A DNA stretch of 64,000 nt, taken from contig JAKVKH010000001.1 in assembly GCA_022486625.1 (NCBI GenBank), positions 1 to 64,000 on the forward strand, given 5' to 3'. This document shows, in pieces, positions 1 through 8,963 of this stretch (position 1 is its first letter; every line of letters begins with the position of its first letter). Source of the stretch: Butyrivibrio sp. (lineage in GTDB: Bacteria > Bacillota > Clostridia > Lachnospirales > Lachnospiraceae). Position numbers and translations under genes: made by a program. Under the pieces are notes generated by a model. That model was not told where the DNA came from and ran no database searches. It was given only the letters and a program-made list of their open reading frames with translations.

Positions 1-91
1 CTGTTTCCTCTTTTTATGTGTGGAGAGAAAGATGAGAAGCCGTTATAATAAAAACATATTTCAGATGAGATTCGTCTGTTTGAGGGTCGGA

Positions 92-120
92 TTTCCATAA
101 AGCTGAAAATCATATATAAT
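92..120 (+). promoter_or_regulatory. Candidate promoter of hflKC
   Basis: A TTTCCA hexamer (92-97) is followed after 17 bases by a perfect TATAAT (115-120), 42 bases before the hflK start codon. The -10 matches the sigma-A consensus; the -35 is only partial. This is inference from motif and spacing. Confidence 0.4.
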
Positions 121-161
121 TAACTTTTAAATGTTTAAGTAACCAAAAAAGGGAGAGCGGA

Positions 162-1187
162 GTGAAGAAAATGTTTAAACGAAAACAACAGACAGACGAT
201 GCGCATAGCAAATATCCTATTGCCGGGGTGATCAGCCTGGTCATTCTCATTATGGCAATATTTATTTTGTGTATGAATTCTTTCTACAATGTAGGAGAGC
301 AGGAACAGGCGGTTATTACCATGTTTGGCCAGGTACAGGGCGTAAAAAGCGCAGGTCTATATGCAAAGATTCCATTTATACAGAGAGTACATAAGGTAGA
401 TACCACAACACACGGAATGCCGATTGGTTATACCGTAGATCAGGATGCGGGCAGAGACGATGAGGAGAGTGCATCCACGACTACTGTTGCAAATGAATCC
501 ACAATGATTACCTCAGATTTTAATTTTGTGAACATAGATTTTTATCTGGAATACAGAGTAAGTGATCCGGTAAAATATCTGTATGCTTCTTCTAATCCGG
601 ATTCCGTGCTGAAAAATGAGGCGCAGGCATCTATACGGTCTACCGTTGTAAACTATACTGTAGACGATGTGATTACGACAGGGAAAAGTCAGATTCAGGC
701 AGAAGTCAAAGAGAAGCTGATTGCTGCACTTGCGGAAAATGATATTGGCATTCAGGTCGTGAATGTATCCGTGCAGGATGCAGAACCTCCGACAGATGAG
801 GTCATGCAGGCTTTCAAGGCGGTAGAAACTGCAAAACAGGGTGCACAGACAGCTGCAAATAATGCCAATCAGTATAAAAATGAGAAGATTCCGGCGGCAG
901 AAGCCAGTGCAGATAAGATTACACAGGACGCAGAGGCCAAAAAGGAAGCAAGAATTGCAGAAGCACAGGGACAGGTAGAGCGGTTTAATGAAATGTATGC
1001 AGAATACACCAAATATCCGCTGATTACCAAACAGCGCATGTTCTATGAGACCATGGAGGATGTACTTCCGGATCTTAAAGTAATTATTACGGATGGAAAT
1101 ACCCAGACCATGTATCCGCTTGACAGCTTTTCGACGCAGGTTCAGTCAGCAGGAAATGCATCTTCTGCAACAGAAGAATCCAAATAA
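162..1187 (+). CDS. hflK: HflK-like SPFH/band 7 membrane protein
   Basis: This 341-residue protein belongs to the SPFH/band 7 family. In bacteria HflK pairs with HflC in a membrane complex that surrounds and modulates the FtsH protease. One N-terminal membrane segment (about residues 21-40) is followed by the band 7 domain, which opens with YNVGEQEQAVITMFGQV, and then by an Ala/Glu/Lys-rich coiled coil (about 215-275). The GTG at 162 sits 6 bases after GGGAG, which supports that start; an in-frame ATG lies at 171. hflC follows after 13 bases, so the two are co-transcribed. A non-typical insert rich in Asp, Glu, Ser and Thr (about residues 90-115) interrupts the early band 7 region. No ftsH lies nearby. 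The family call is firm; the specific HflK role is inferred from the pairing. Confidence 0.88.
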   Translation: MKKMFKRKQQTDDAHSKYPIAGVISLVILIMAIFILCMNSFYNVGEQEQAVITMFGQVQGVKSAGLYAKIPFIQRVHKVDTTTHGMPIGYTVDQDAGRDDEESASTTTVANESTMITSDFNFVNIDFYLEYRVSDPVKYLYASSNPDSVLKNEAQASIRSTVVNYTVDDVITTGKSQIQAEVKEKLIAALAENDIGIQVVNVSVQDAEPPTDEVMQAFKAVETAKQGAQTAANNANQYKNEKIPAAEASADKITQDAEAKKEARIAEAQGQVERFNEMYAEYTKYPLITKQRMFYETMEDVLPDLKVIITDGNTQTMYPLDSFSTQVQSAGNASSATEESK

Positions 1188-1200
1188 CAGGGAGAACAGA

Positions 1201-2088
1201 ATGAAAAAAATAACAGCGTTTGCACCAAAGGTTCTGCTGACCATAGTTGTTATCGGCCTGATCTTTATTATGGCAGGACCCTTTTATACAGTACCTTCAA
1301 ATCAGTATGCAGTAATCATGCAGTTTGGCAAAATTGTGAGAGTAGATACCACACCGGGGCTTAAGACCAAGATACCGTTTATTCAGAGTATGACCTATAT
1401 TCCAAAATCTGTTCAGATTTATGATATTGCTCCATCAGATGTCATTACCAAGGATAAAAAATCGATGATTGCGGATGATTATATTCTCTGGGAAGTAACG
1501 GATCCGACGAAGTTTGTAAAATCATTGAACGGTTCCATTTCTGGCGCACAGGACAGGTGCTCCGTAGCAGCCTATAATGCGACCAAGAATATTATCAGTT
1601 CCATGTCTCAGGACGATATCATTGCTGCCCGTGGAGAAAAGCTTACGGATATGATTACGGCAGATACAAATCGGAATATCGGTGAATATGGCATTACGAT
1701 CGTAATGACGGAGATCAAGTCGCTCGACCTTCCGGATGATAATAAAGAGGCTGTATATCAGCGAATGATTTCAGAAAGAAATAATATTGCAGCATCTTAT
1801 CAGGCGAAGGGTGAATCAGATGCCCAGAAGATAAAGAATGAAACCGATAAGGAAGTTACTGTCATGCAGGCAGAAGCCGGAAAAAAGGCAGCAATTCTGG
1901 AAGCACAGGGCGAGTCTGAATATATGAAGACGCTTCAGGACGCATATAATACAGAGGATAAGGCAGCATTTTATAACTATACCAGAAGCCTGGACGCGCT
2001 CAGAAATTCCATGAAGGGATCCAATAAAACAATTATTCTGGATAAAGATTCAGAAATTGCCAAGGTACTTTACGGAACAGGTAACTGA
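1201..2088 (+). CDS. hflC: HflC-like SPFH/band 7 membrane protein
   Basis: This 295-residue protein is the second half of the HflKC pair. It has one N-terminal membrane helix (about residues 8-27), then the band 7 domain beginning YTVPSNQYAVIMQFGKIV, and a helical region with QAEAGKKAAILEAQGESE, typical of HflC. The ATG at 1201 follows the Shine-Dalgarno AGGGAGAAC; longer in-frame extensions overlap hflK and lack such a site. HflC normally forms a hetero-oligomeric cage with HflK in the membrane. No terminator is visible after the stop, but an unusual nested inverted repeat follows at 2126-2163. Confidence 0.88.
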   Translation: MKKITAFAPKVLLTIVVIGLIFIMAGPFYTVPSNQYAVIMQFGKIVRVDTTPGLKTKIPFIQSMTYIPKSVQIYDIAPSDVITKDKKSMIADDYILWEVTDPTKFVKSLNGSISGAQDRCSVAAYNATKNIISSMSQDDIIAARGEKLTDMITADTNRNIGEYGITIVMTEIKSLDLPDDNKEAVYQRMISERNNIAASYQAKGESDAQKIKNETDKEVTVMQAEAGKKAAILEAQGESEYMKTLQDAYNTEDKAAFYNYTRSLDALRNSMKGSNKTIILDKDSEIAKVLYGTGN

Positions 2089-2125
2089 TATTTTTCAGAT
2101 GGTTCCGTTCATAATACGTGATATA

Positions 2126-2163
2126 ATAATTTCAGGTGCAGGGGCACCTGAACCTGAAATTAT
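2126..2163 (+). promoter_or_regulatory. Nested, mutually exclusive inverted repeats
   Basis: ATAATTTCAGGT (2126-2137) is perfectly complementary to ACCTGAAATTAT (2152-2163). A shorter perfect hairpin, TCAGGTGC/GCACCTGA (2132-2139 and 2144-2151, loop AGGG), uses the same left-arm bases, so only one fold can form at once. A TATAAT lies at 2122-2127. There is no U-tract, so this is not an ordinary terminator. It lies 40 bases before the kinase start and could be an operator or a switchable leader. Confidence 0.5.
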
Positions 2164-2202
2164 AGATGGTAGGCACGTGATTGTGGCGGAGAGGAACCTG
2201 GC

Positions 2203-4260
2203 ATGAAAAAAAAATCTCACGCAAGTCAGGCTAAAAATCCAGGGGATAATAAAAAAATACGGATATCAGGTACCAGATGGTGGAAGAATAACATATGGGT
2301 ACTTGTGTTCTGTCTTACGGTGTCCACACTGGTATCGTGGGCTTATTTTGATTCGCTTAAGCGACAGTCTGTCAGAAATATTGAAAAAGTCAGTGCGGTG
2401 TATGCAGAACGAACAGAAAATCTGATCAATCTGATTTTCCATAAAACAGATGTATTGGCAGCAGTTGTAAAACTGGAAAACGGTAATATTACGGAAAACA
2501 CCTTCAATGACATTGCCGGGATTGTATATGAGAAAGATTCAGGAATTCGTGGAATTCAGTATATGCCTGGAGCTGTTGTGACTTATTCCTATCCTTTGAG
2601 GGGGAATGAGGCAGTGATAGGTAAGAATTTCCTGCAGATTCCGGAACGCAAAAAAGATGTGGAACTTGCGATCAATACCAAAAGCATTGCCCTTTCCGGT
2701 CCGTATCATCTGCTTCAGGGAGGGCTTGGTGTTGTTGCAAGAAACCCGGTCTTTCTGACAGATGAGGACGGAGAGGAATATTTCTGGGGGTTTTCGGCAA
2801 TTGTGCTGGATCTGCCGGATGCGATAGAGCCGGCGGGACTTGACGGCCTCTATGATGCAGGGTACAGATATCAGCTGTTCTGCATAAATGAGAACAATGA
2901 GAGAATCGTAATTGCGGGAGATAAAAAGCTGAAATCCGGGAATGCAATATGCAGAGCCATTACGGTCCCTCATCATGAATGGACGCTGGTGCTGACAGAA
3001 CGTTATCCATGGGTGAATTTTATTCGGACATGCGTACTGGAACTGGTTGGTATTTTTCTGTCTTTGATTCTCTGGCGCATGCATTGTATCATGATGCAGA
3101 AAAATATGGCAATCAGGGCCAAGAACAGATTCTTTTCCGATATCAGCCATGACATGCGGACTCCGTTGAATGCTGTAATCGGTTTTTCCATGCTGGCGAG
3201 AAATCCCGGCGTGAGTGCTGCGCAGAAGGACGAATATCTGGATCAGATCAATTCTGCAGGAAGGCTGATGCTCGATCTGGTAAATGATACACTGACTATA
3301 TCCAAGGCAGAAAGCGGGAAGCTGCAATTGCAGCTGAAGCCGGTATCGACGTCAGAACTGGGAAGAACAATTCTGTCGCCCATTCAGGAACTGGCTCAGC
3401 AGAAGGGCGTCACACTCATTATTGACAAAGCGGGGTATCGGCCGAGGACAGTAATGGCCGATCAGCTGAATCTTCAGAAGATCTTTCTGAATATCCTGAA
3501 TAACGCGGTAAAATTCACGCCGCAGGGCGGAACAGTTACTGTCAGAATATGGGATGAAGCAAATGAATCCGGGGATCCGGAGCTGGCTGTCAGTATCAGC
3601 GATACCGGAGTCGGGATCAGCCCGGAATTCATGCCGCATTTGTTTGAACCTTTTGCACAGGAGAGACGAAAGGGCTATGAAAATACAGGAACAGGTCTGG
3701 GGTTGACCATCGTAAAGCAGATTGTGGAACTGATGGGCGGAAGAATCACAGCAGAGAGCAGGGAGGGTGAGGGAACTACATTTAAAGTATACCTTCGCCT
3801 TCAGGAGACAGCGCAGCGGTCGGAGGAGAAGGCAATACCGGCAAAAGAAGGTGCTGAGGTGAATCCGGAGGTACTTAAAGGCAGGAAAATTCTGGTCTGC
3901 GAAGATAACCGGATGAACCGGGAGATTGCAGAAACATTGTTGCAGAATCTCGGGATGGAAACGGTTATGGCAGAAAACGGGCAGGAAGGCGTGCAGCGTT
4001 TTGCAGAGAGCATGCCGGGTGAATATACAGCCGTGCTGATGGATATCAGAATGCCGGTCATGGACGGTTATGAGGCGGCGAGACAGATCCGTAAAATGAA
4101 CCGGGAAGATGCCATGCGGGTTCCGATTATTGCAATGAGCGCTGATGTATATGCAGAGGATATCAGCAGATGTGCGCAGGCCGGAATGAACGGGCATATT
4201 GCCAAACCGGTGGATCCGCGCAGACTGACAGCAGAACTGGTTGCATGGATTCAAAAATAA
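2203..4260 (+). CDS. CHASE-domain hybrid sensor histidine kinase
   Basis: This 685-residue hybrid kinase has a membrane helix at about 30-48, an extracytoplasmic CHASE-type sensor (about 75-260), and a second helix at about 272-292. The HisKA dimerisation domain carries the phospho-accepting His316 in SDISHDMRTPLN. The HATPase domain (about 385-540) has the N box (NILNNAVKFTP), the DTGVGI box and GTGLGL. A C-terminal receiver (about 563-680) has acidic residues in LVCEDN and phospho-acceptor Asp614 in LMDIRMP. There is no DNA-binding output and no HPt, so phosphate must pass to a partner encoded elsewhere. CHASE domains usually sense small extracellular ligands; this ligand is unknown. Confidence 0.87.
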   Translation: MKKKSHASQAKNPGDNKKIRISGTRWWKNNIWVLVFCLTVSTLVSWAYFDSLKRQSVRNIEKVSAVYAERTENLINLIFHKTDVLAAVVKLENGNITENTFNDIAGIVYEKDSGIRGIQYMPGAVVTYSYPLRGNEAVIGKNFLQIPERKKDVELAINTKSIALSGPYHLLQGGLGVVARNPVFLTDEDGEEYFWGFSAIVLDLPDAIEPAGLDGLYDAGYRYQLFCINENNERIVIAGDKKLKSGNAICRAITVPHHEWTLVLTERYPWVNFIRTCVLELVGIFLSLILWRMHCIMMQKNMAIRAKNRFFSDISHDMRTPLNAVIGFSMLARNPGVSAAQKDEYLDQINSAGRLMLDLVNDTLTISKAESGKLQLQLKPVSTSELGRTILSPIQELAQQKGVTLIIDKAGYRPRTVMADQLNLQKIFLNILNNAVKFTPQGGTVTVRIWDEANESGDPELAVSISDTGVGISPEFMPHLFEPFAQERRKGYENTGTGLGLTIVKQIVELMGGRITAESREGEGTTFKVYLRLQETAQRSEEKAIPAKEGAEVNPEVLKGRKILVCEDNRMNREIAETLLQNLGMETVMAENGQEGVQRFAESMPGEYTAVLMDIRMPVMDGYEAARQIRKMNREDAMRVPIIAMSADVYAEDISRCAQAGMNGHIAKPVDPRRLTAELVAWIQK

Positions 4261-4283
4261 TATTTCAGGGGTAAGGCAGAAAT

Positions 4284-4955
4284 ATGTTATCAGATCAGCA
4301 GGGAAAACAGATAGATGAATATGTACCGGATTATTGTGTCTTTGATCTGGAAACGACGGGAATATCCGTAGCGACGGACAATGTGATCGAAATCTCGGCG
4401 GTGAAGGTAAAGGGCGGGAAGATCATTGATGAGTTTACATCGCTTGTCAATCCGGGCCGGCCGATTCCTTTTGGTGCCAGTCAGGTCAATCACATTACGG
4501 ATGAAATGGTGGAGGATGCACCGGAATTTGCAGAGGTTTTGCCTGAATTTCTTGCATTTGCCGGAGATGGTATCCTGGCAGGGCATAATATCCGTACTTT
4601 TGATATGGGCTTTATTTACCGGGACTGCAGGAACTTTTTTCATCAGGTACCAGACAATGACTATGTTGATACATTCAGTCTCGCAAAGGCATGCCTTCCG
4701 GCGCTGCATCATCACAGACTGACGGATCTTGCGGCGTATTACGGTATTGCGACGCAGGGTGCGCACAGGGCCTTAAATGACTGTATTATGAACCAGCAGG
4801 TATATGAGTTTCTGGGAAAAGAACTGCAGAAGGGTACGGCAGAACTCAGAAGATGTCCGAAATGCGGAAAACTCATGAAACTCAGAAATGGAAAGTTCGG
4901 TGCTTTTTACGGGTGCAGTGGTTTTCCTGACTGCAGGTACACAGAAAATGTCTGA
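4284..4955 (+). CDS. DnaQ-type 3'-5' exonuclease with topoisomerase zinc finger
   Basis: The N-terminal part (about residues 12-175) is a DEDDh exonuclease related to DnaQ and the PolC proofreading domain. It shows the Exo I motif FDLETTG, Exo II GHNIRTFDMGF, and Exo III HRALNDCIMN. The last 35 residues form a four-Cys topoisomerase-type zinc finger, CPKCGKLMKLRNGKFG then CSGFPDC, which normally binds single-stranded DNA at the C-terminus of topoisomerase I. The 223-residue protein is therefore probably a nuclease with its own DNA-binding tail, acting in repair or replication. It lies 23 bases downstream of the hybrid kinase and converges on the LytS-like gene. Confidence 0.85.
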   Translation: MLSDQQGKQIDEYVPDYCVFDLETTGISVATDNVIEISAVKVKGGKIIDEFTSLVNPGRPIPFGASQVNHITDEMVEDAPEFAEVLPEFLAFAGDGILAGHNIRTFDMGFIYRDCRNFFHQVPDNDYVDTFSLAKACLPALHHHRLTDLAAYYGIATQGAHRALNDCIMNQQVYEFLGKELQKGTAELRRCPKCGKLMKLRNGKFGAFYGCSGFPDCRYTENV

Positions 4956-4976
4956 GTCTGAGCTGTATGGTTAATG

Positions 4977-6275
4977 TCAGAGCGGCGCAGTTGCAGGATC
5001 TTTTGGAATTGTAATCACCGCGCGGGTTCCCTTACCCGGAGTGCTGGTGATGGTAAGACTGCCGTGGCACATGTCTGCAAGGCGGGAGCGCACATTGGAA
5101 ATGCCGATGTGAGAGCGGCCGTCCTGCGGGATGGTATCCGGATCAAAACCAATTCCGTCATCTTCAATGATAATCATAATATTTTCAGAATCTTCGCAGG
5201 TGGAAATAGAAAGTGTTCCGCCTGCTTCTTTTTTCATAAGACCATTTCGCACAGCATTTTCAGCAATCGGCTCCAAAGTAAGCGCAGGAATCATGAAATT
5301 GTCGGAATGAATATCATAGCGGACAGTCAGTTTATCTCCAAAGCGCCTTTTTTCAAGAGCCAGATAATTTCCGGTGTGTTCCAGCTCACGCCGGAAAAGG
5401 ATCGGGACATTCGTAGTGAGTGAATCAAGATTTCCACGCAGATATTCAGCAAATTCGATTGTTGCAGCTTCTGCTTCAGGTGCTTTTCCATGGCAGAGCT
5501 CCTGAATGACGGCGAGGGAATTGAAGAGAAAATGAGGCTGAATCTGGCTCATCATGATGGCGACTTTTGCCTGAGTCAGTTTATTTTCCTGTTCGGCCAT
5601 GACTCTGGTCTGATCTATCTGCAGGAACAGGAAGATCAGAATCAACGCAATGGTATCCGCGCAGTACTGCAGAACAAGGCCGTAGATAAAACTTTGAATT
5701 GTCAGTGCGGAAACAGGCAGGAGAAGATAAACCCATAATGGACAGATCTCCTGAGGAGCGAGTCTTTTACGGTGAAGGATCAGCAGAATGGAGTCGAAGA
5801 CAAGGCAAAGCAGCGGACCGATCTGCGAAAGCCAGAAGAGCGCAGCACGGTGATAGATATTATGTGAATCAATGTAATATATGATCGGAATAAACTGATT
5901 GATGATCAGCAGTATTTCGGAAATCAGACTGGAAACAATGCTCAGACGCAGGGGCATCAGCGATACTTTTGACTGTTTTGACAGATAGAGCGTGAGATAA
6001 CAGGTAAAACAGATTACAAGAAGGTAATTGATGGAAAAGGAGCTGAAGTTGAACAGGCGCACACTCCACCAGTATCCGGCTCCGGAATGTCCACGGGTAA
6101 AAAGAGCAGCGACATCAGAGAGTGAGGCTGCAGTATTACATATGAGCATATACAGAAAAAATCTGTCACATTTTTCACTGATCCTTTTTTCAAGAAAGAG
6201 ACACAGGATAATAAAAATGGACATGACAGATCCCCATAATTCAAGAGATGCATTGATGTAGCTGGTGACGGACAT
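4977..6275 (-). CDS. LytS-like sensor histidine kinase
   Basis: The protein has 432 residues from the ATG at 6275, which follows GGGAGG in the coding strand; an upstream in-frame extension lacks a ribosome site. The N-terminal 220 residues hold about seven membrane helices. Then comes a His_kinase domain of the LytS/YesM class, with QIQPHFLFNSL (His248), and a short HATPase with DDGIGF and the G box. Such kinases normally signal to LytTR-type regulators, but no regulator is adjacent, so it is an orphan. It diverges from the lacI-led sugar operon across an AT-rich gap. The ligand is unknown. Confidence 0.85.
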   Translation of the reverse strand: MSVTSYINASLELWGSVMSIFIILCLFLEKRISEKCDRFFLYMLICNTAASLSDVAALFTRGHSGAGYWWSVRLFNFSSFSINYLLVICFTCYLTLYLSKQSKVSLMPLRLSIVSSLISEILLIINQFIPIIYYIDSHNIYHRAALFWLSQIGPLLCLVFDSILLILHRKRLAPQEICPLWVYLLLPVSALTIQSFIYGLVLQYCADTIALILIFLFLQIDQTRVMAEQENKLTQAKVAIMMSQIQPHFLFNSLAVIQELCHGKAPEAEAATIEFAEYLRGNLDSLTTNVPILFRRELEHTGNYLALEKRRFGDKLTVRYDIHSDNFMIPALTLEPIAENAVRNGLMKKEAGGTLSISTCEDSENIMIIIEDDGIGFDPDTIPQDGRSHIGISNVRSRLADMCHGSLTITSTPGKGTRAVITIPKDPATAPL

Positions 6276-6484
6276 GGTGAAACCTCCCTGTGATGTGAGG
6301 ACATAAATGTATACATCTTTTTTCAGTATAAGCTTTTTTTGTGGGATTAGAAAGATGCGGTCATGACAGAATAAAGGGATGAAAAAGTAATTCTTCACAG
6401 AATTTTGCAGGGATCTCTGTGTACTTTTCTGCTTGCATATTGAAATAAAATATTTATAATCAATAATATAAAATATTTACATGG

Positions 6485-6500
6485 AAATTTATATAAATTT
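6485..6500. promoter_or_regulatory. Perfect AT-only palindrome upstream of lacI-type gene
   Basis: AAATTTATATAAATTT is a perfect 16-base palindrome 45 bases before the regulator start, within the AT-rich gap (6276-6545) that serves two divergent genes. A TTTATAAT lies near 6450. Typical LacI-family operators have a central CG, which this lacks, so assignment to the adjacent regulator is doubtful. Confidence 0.3.
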
Positions 6501-6545
6501 ACACAGACCGGAACCACCAGAAGGATATGGCAAAGAGGAGCAGTC

Positions 6546-7556
6546 ATGAAGATTAATATCAGACAGATCAGTGAAGCAACGGGTTTTTCTCCCGCAACGG
6601 TATCCAATGCACTGAATCATAAAAAAGGCGTAAACCGCGAAACTGCGGAAGCAATTTTCAAGGCGGCCAGCGAAATGGGGTATATCAGTGCCGGAGAAAA
6701 TCACAAAATTCGTCTTGTGATCTACCGCAGAAACGGGATGATCATTGATGGAACACCTTTTTTCACCCAGCTGATTGATGGTTTTGAGAATGAATGCAGA
6801 CAGGCCGGATTTGAAATGTCCATTGTCTATCTGGACAGACGCTCAGAGGATTATGAGCAGCAGGTGCAGGAACTTATTTCTGATCCATCTACGGGAATCG
6901 CACTGCTGGGCTCCGAACTGACGGGGAATGATTTTGAGGTGTTCCGCAGTGCAAGGTGTCCGATGATTACCTTCGATTATTTTGATGAAGAGATGCAGTT
7001 CAGCGGCATTGTCATCAACAACATTGATTCGGCAAGGGCTGCAACAGGCTATCTTCTCCGCATGGGACATAACCGGATCGGGTATCTGTGCGGAAACTTC
7101 CGGATCAGGGCATTTCAGGAACGTGAAGCCGGATACCGTATGGCAATGTCGGCTGCCGGGGCGCCTGTGCAGGAGGAATACCGGATGGAGCTGTCCACGA
7201 CCATGGACGGTGCCTATGCAGATATGAAGAAGTTTCTTGCGGAAAAGAAAAAGCTGCCGACAGCTTTTTTCTCTGATAACGATATGATCGCTCTTGGCGC
7301 AATGAAGGCCATGCAGGAAGCCGGGATTCGGATTCCGGAGGACGTTTCCGCCATCGGATTTGATGATCTTCCCTACAGCGAGATCTGCTCACCGAGGCTG
7401 ACCAGCCTGAAGGTGCCAAAGCAGGAGATGGGCGCCGCCGCTGCGAAATGCCTGATCGAAGTATTAAACGGGGAACATCCGGCGAAGACAAAAACAGAAA
7501 TCTGTACAGAGTTTATAGAACGGGATTCCGTTCAGAAAAAGGAGAAGACAGAATGA
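6546..7556 (+). CDS. LacI-family transcriptional regulator
   Basis: This 336-residue regulator has the N-terminal helix-turn-helix IRQISEATGFSPATVSNALN (residues 4-23) and hinge, followed by a periplasmic-binding-protein-like effector domain (about 58-330) with the typical AIGFDDLPYSEICSPRLTSLKVP stretch. It starts 6 bases after AGAGGAG. Its stop overlaps the next start by four bases (ATGA), so it is the first gene of the sugar operon and is likely to regulate it and itself. The inducer is presumably the sugar, or a phosphorylated form of it, that the operon handles. Confidence 0.9.
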   Translation: MKINIRQISEATGFSPATVSNALNHKKGVNRETAEAIFKAASEMGYISAGENHKIRLVIYRRNGMIIDGTPFFTQLIDGFENECRQAGFEMSIVYLDRRSEDYEQQVQELISDPSTGIALLGSELTGNDFEVFRSARCPMITFDYFDEEMQFSGIVINNIDSARAATGYLLRMGHNRIGYLCGNFRIRAFQEREAGYRMAMSAAGAPVQEEYRMELSTTMDGAYADMKKFLAEKKKLPTAFFSDNDMIALGAMKAMQEAGIRIPEDVSAIGFDDLPYSEICSPRLTSLKVPKQEMGAAAAKCLIEVLNGEHPAKTKTEICTEFIERDSVQKKEKTE

Positions 7557-8956
7557 AAAAGCAGATTAAAATCGGATTTGCACCAACGAGAAGAAGTATT
7601 TTTTCCGCACCGGATGCTTTGAAATATGCGGATCTGACGAGGAAAAAGCTGGATGAACTCGGAATAGAATACGTGGATATCAGGGACTGCAACGAAGAAG
7701 GACTGCTCTATGATGACGAGGGACTTGCAAAGATTGCAGAGAAATTCAGGAGAGAAAAGGTAGACGGTTTGTTCCTGGCACATGAGAACTTCGGAACGGA
7801 ATATGAATGTGCAAGACTGGCAAAGGAGCTCGGTGTGCCGGTGCTGCTGTGGGGGCCAAGGGATGAAAGACCAGATGAGAAGGGCGTACGCCTGCGGGAT
7901 TCCCAGTGCGGACTCTTTGCAACAGGAAAGGTGCTCAGGAGATTTCAGGTACCGTTTACCTATATGACGAACTGCAGGCTGGATGACCCGGAGTTTGCAC
8001 GCGGTATCAGAGACTTCGTTGCAGTCTGCAGCGTGGTAAAGACGTTCCGCCATATCCGCATTCTGCAGATCGCACCAAGACCGTTCGATTTCTGGTCCAC
8101 GATGTGCAATGAAGGAGAACTTCTGGAGAAATTCAATATTCAGCTCTCACCCATTCCGATGACGGAACTGACAGAGGCGGTAAAGGCAGCCAAAAAGGAA
8201 AAGACCGGTGTGCAGAAGACAGTCAGCTACTGCAGAGACTGCATGAATGTGGAGATCAGTGAAGAACAGCTTGAAAATGTGGCAGCCTTAAAGGAAGCCA
8301 TGGAAGCGCTGGTTAAAAAGTACGGCTGCAATGCGATTGCAATTCAGTGCTGGAATGCACTTCAGACAGAACTCGGCATTATGCCGTGCGCGGCAAACTC
8401 CCTGATGAATGAGGAGGGAATCCCGACGGTGTGCGAGACGGATATTCACGGTGCGATTACCGCACTGATGGCGGAAGCTGCAGCAATGGGCGAGCAGAGA
8501 AGCTTCTTTGCAGACTGGACGGTTAGACATCCGGATAATGAGAACGGTGAGCTCCTGCAGCACTGTGGTCCGTGGCCGATTTCCGTTGCAGGAGAAAAGC
8601 CTACAATCACCTATCCGCTGGCCTTTGATCATCCGGGCGCAGTTGCTGCCGAGGCAAAGCACGGTGATGTGACACTTTGCAGATTCGATGGTGATAACGG
8701 AGAGTATTCCCTTCTTCTGGGACATGCGAAGGGAATTGACGGCCCATACACCAAAGGAACATATCTCTGGGTGGAAGTGGAGAACTGGAAACGTCTGGAG
8801 GCAAAGATTGTGGAAGGACCATATATTCATCACTGTGTCGGCATTCACAGAGACATTGTTCCGGTACTGTATGAAGCATGCAAATACATCGGTGTGAAGC
8901 CGGATCTCTATGATCCGATCGAAGAACAGGTGAAGGCATATCTCAGAGGAGAGTGA
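7553..8956 (+). CDS. L-fucose/L-arabinose isomerase-fold sugar isomerase
   Basis: The 467-residue protein resembles the FucI/AraA isomerase family, which interconverts aldoses and ketoses with a divalent metal. The central block CWNALQTELGIMPCAANSLMNEEGIPTVCETDIHG (around residues 266-300, split here only for reference) holds the expected acidic metal ligands Glu295 and Asp297, and a His-rich HHCVGIH near the C-terminus would complete the site. The start at 7553 overlaps the regulator stop, and the transketolase subunit follows after 7 bases. It is shorter than classical FucI (close to 590 residues). The substrate cannot be read from sequence; the neighbours suggest an aldopentose or a branched sugar converted to a ketose for the FGGY kinase. 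Confidence 0.8.
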   Translation: MKKQIKIGFAPTRRSIFSAPDALKYADLTRKKLDELGIEYVDIRDCNEEGLLYDDEGLAKIAEKFRREKVDGLFLAHENFGTEYECARLAKELGVPVLLWGPRDERPDEKGVRLRDSQCGLFATGKVLRRFQVPFTYMTNCRLDDPEFARGIRDFVAVCSVVKTFRHIRILQIAPRPFDFWSTMCNEGELLEKFNIQLSPIPMTELTEAVKAAKKEKTGVQKTVSYCRDCMNVEISEEQLENVAALKEAMEALVKKYGCNAIAIQCWNALQTELGIMPCAANSLMNEEGIPTVCETDIHGAITALMAEAAAMGEQRSFFADWTVRHPDNENGELLQHCGPWPISVAGEKPTITYPLAFDHPGAVAAEAKHGDVTLCRFDGDNGEYSLLLGHAKGIDGPYTKGTYLWVEVENWKRLEAKIVEGPYIHHCVGIHRDIVPVLYEACKYIGVKPDLYDPIEEQVKAYLRGE

Positions 8957-8963
8957 GGCAGAA

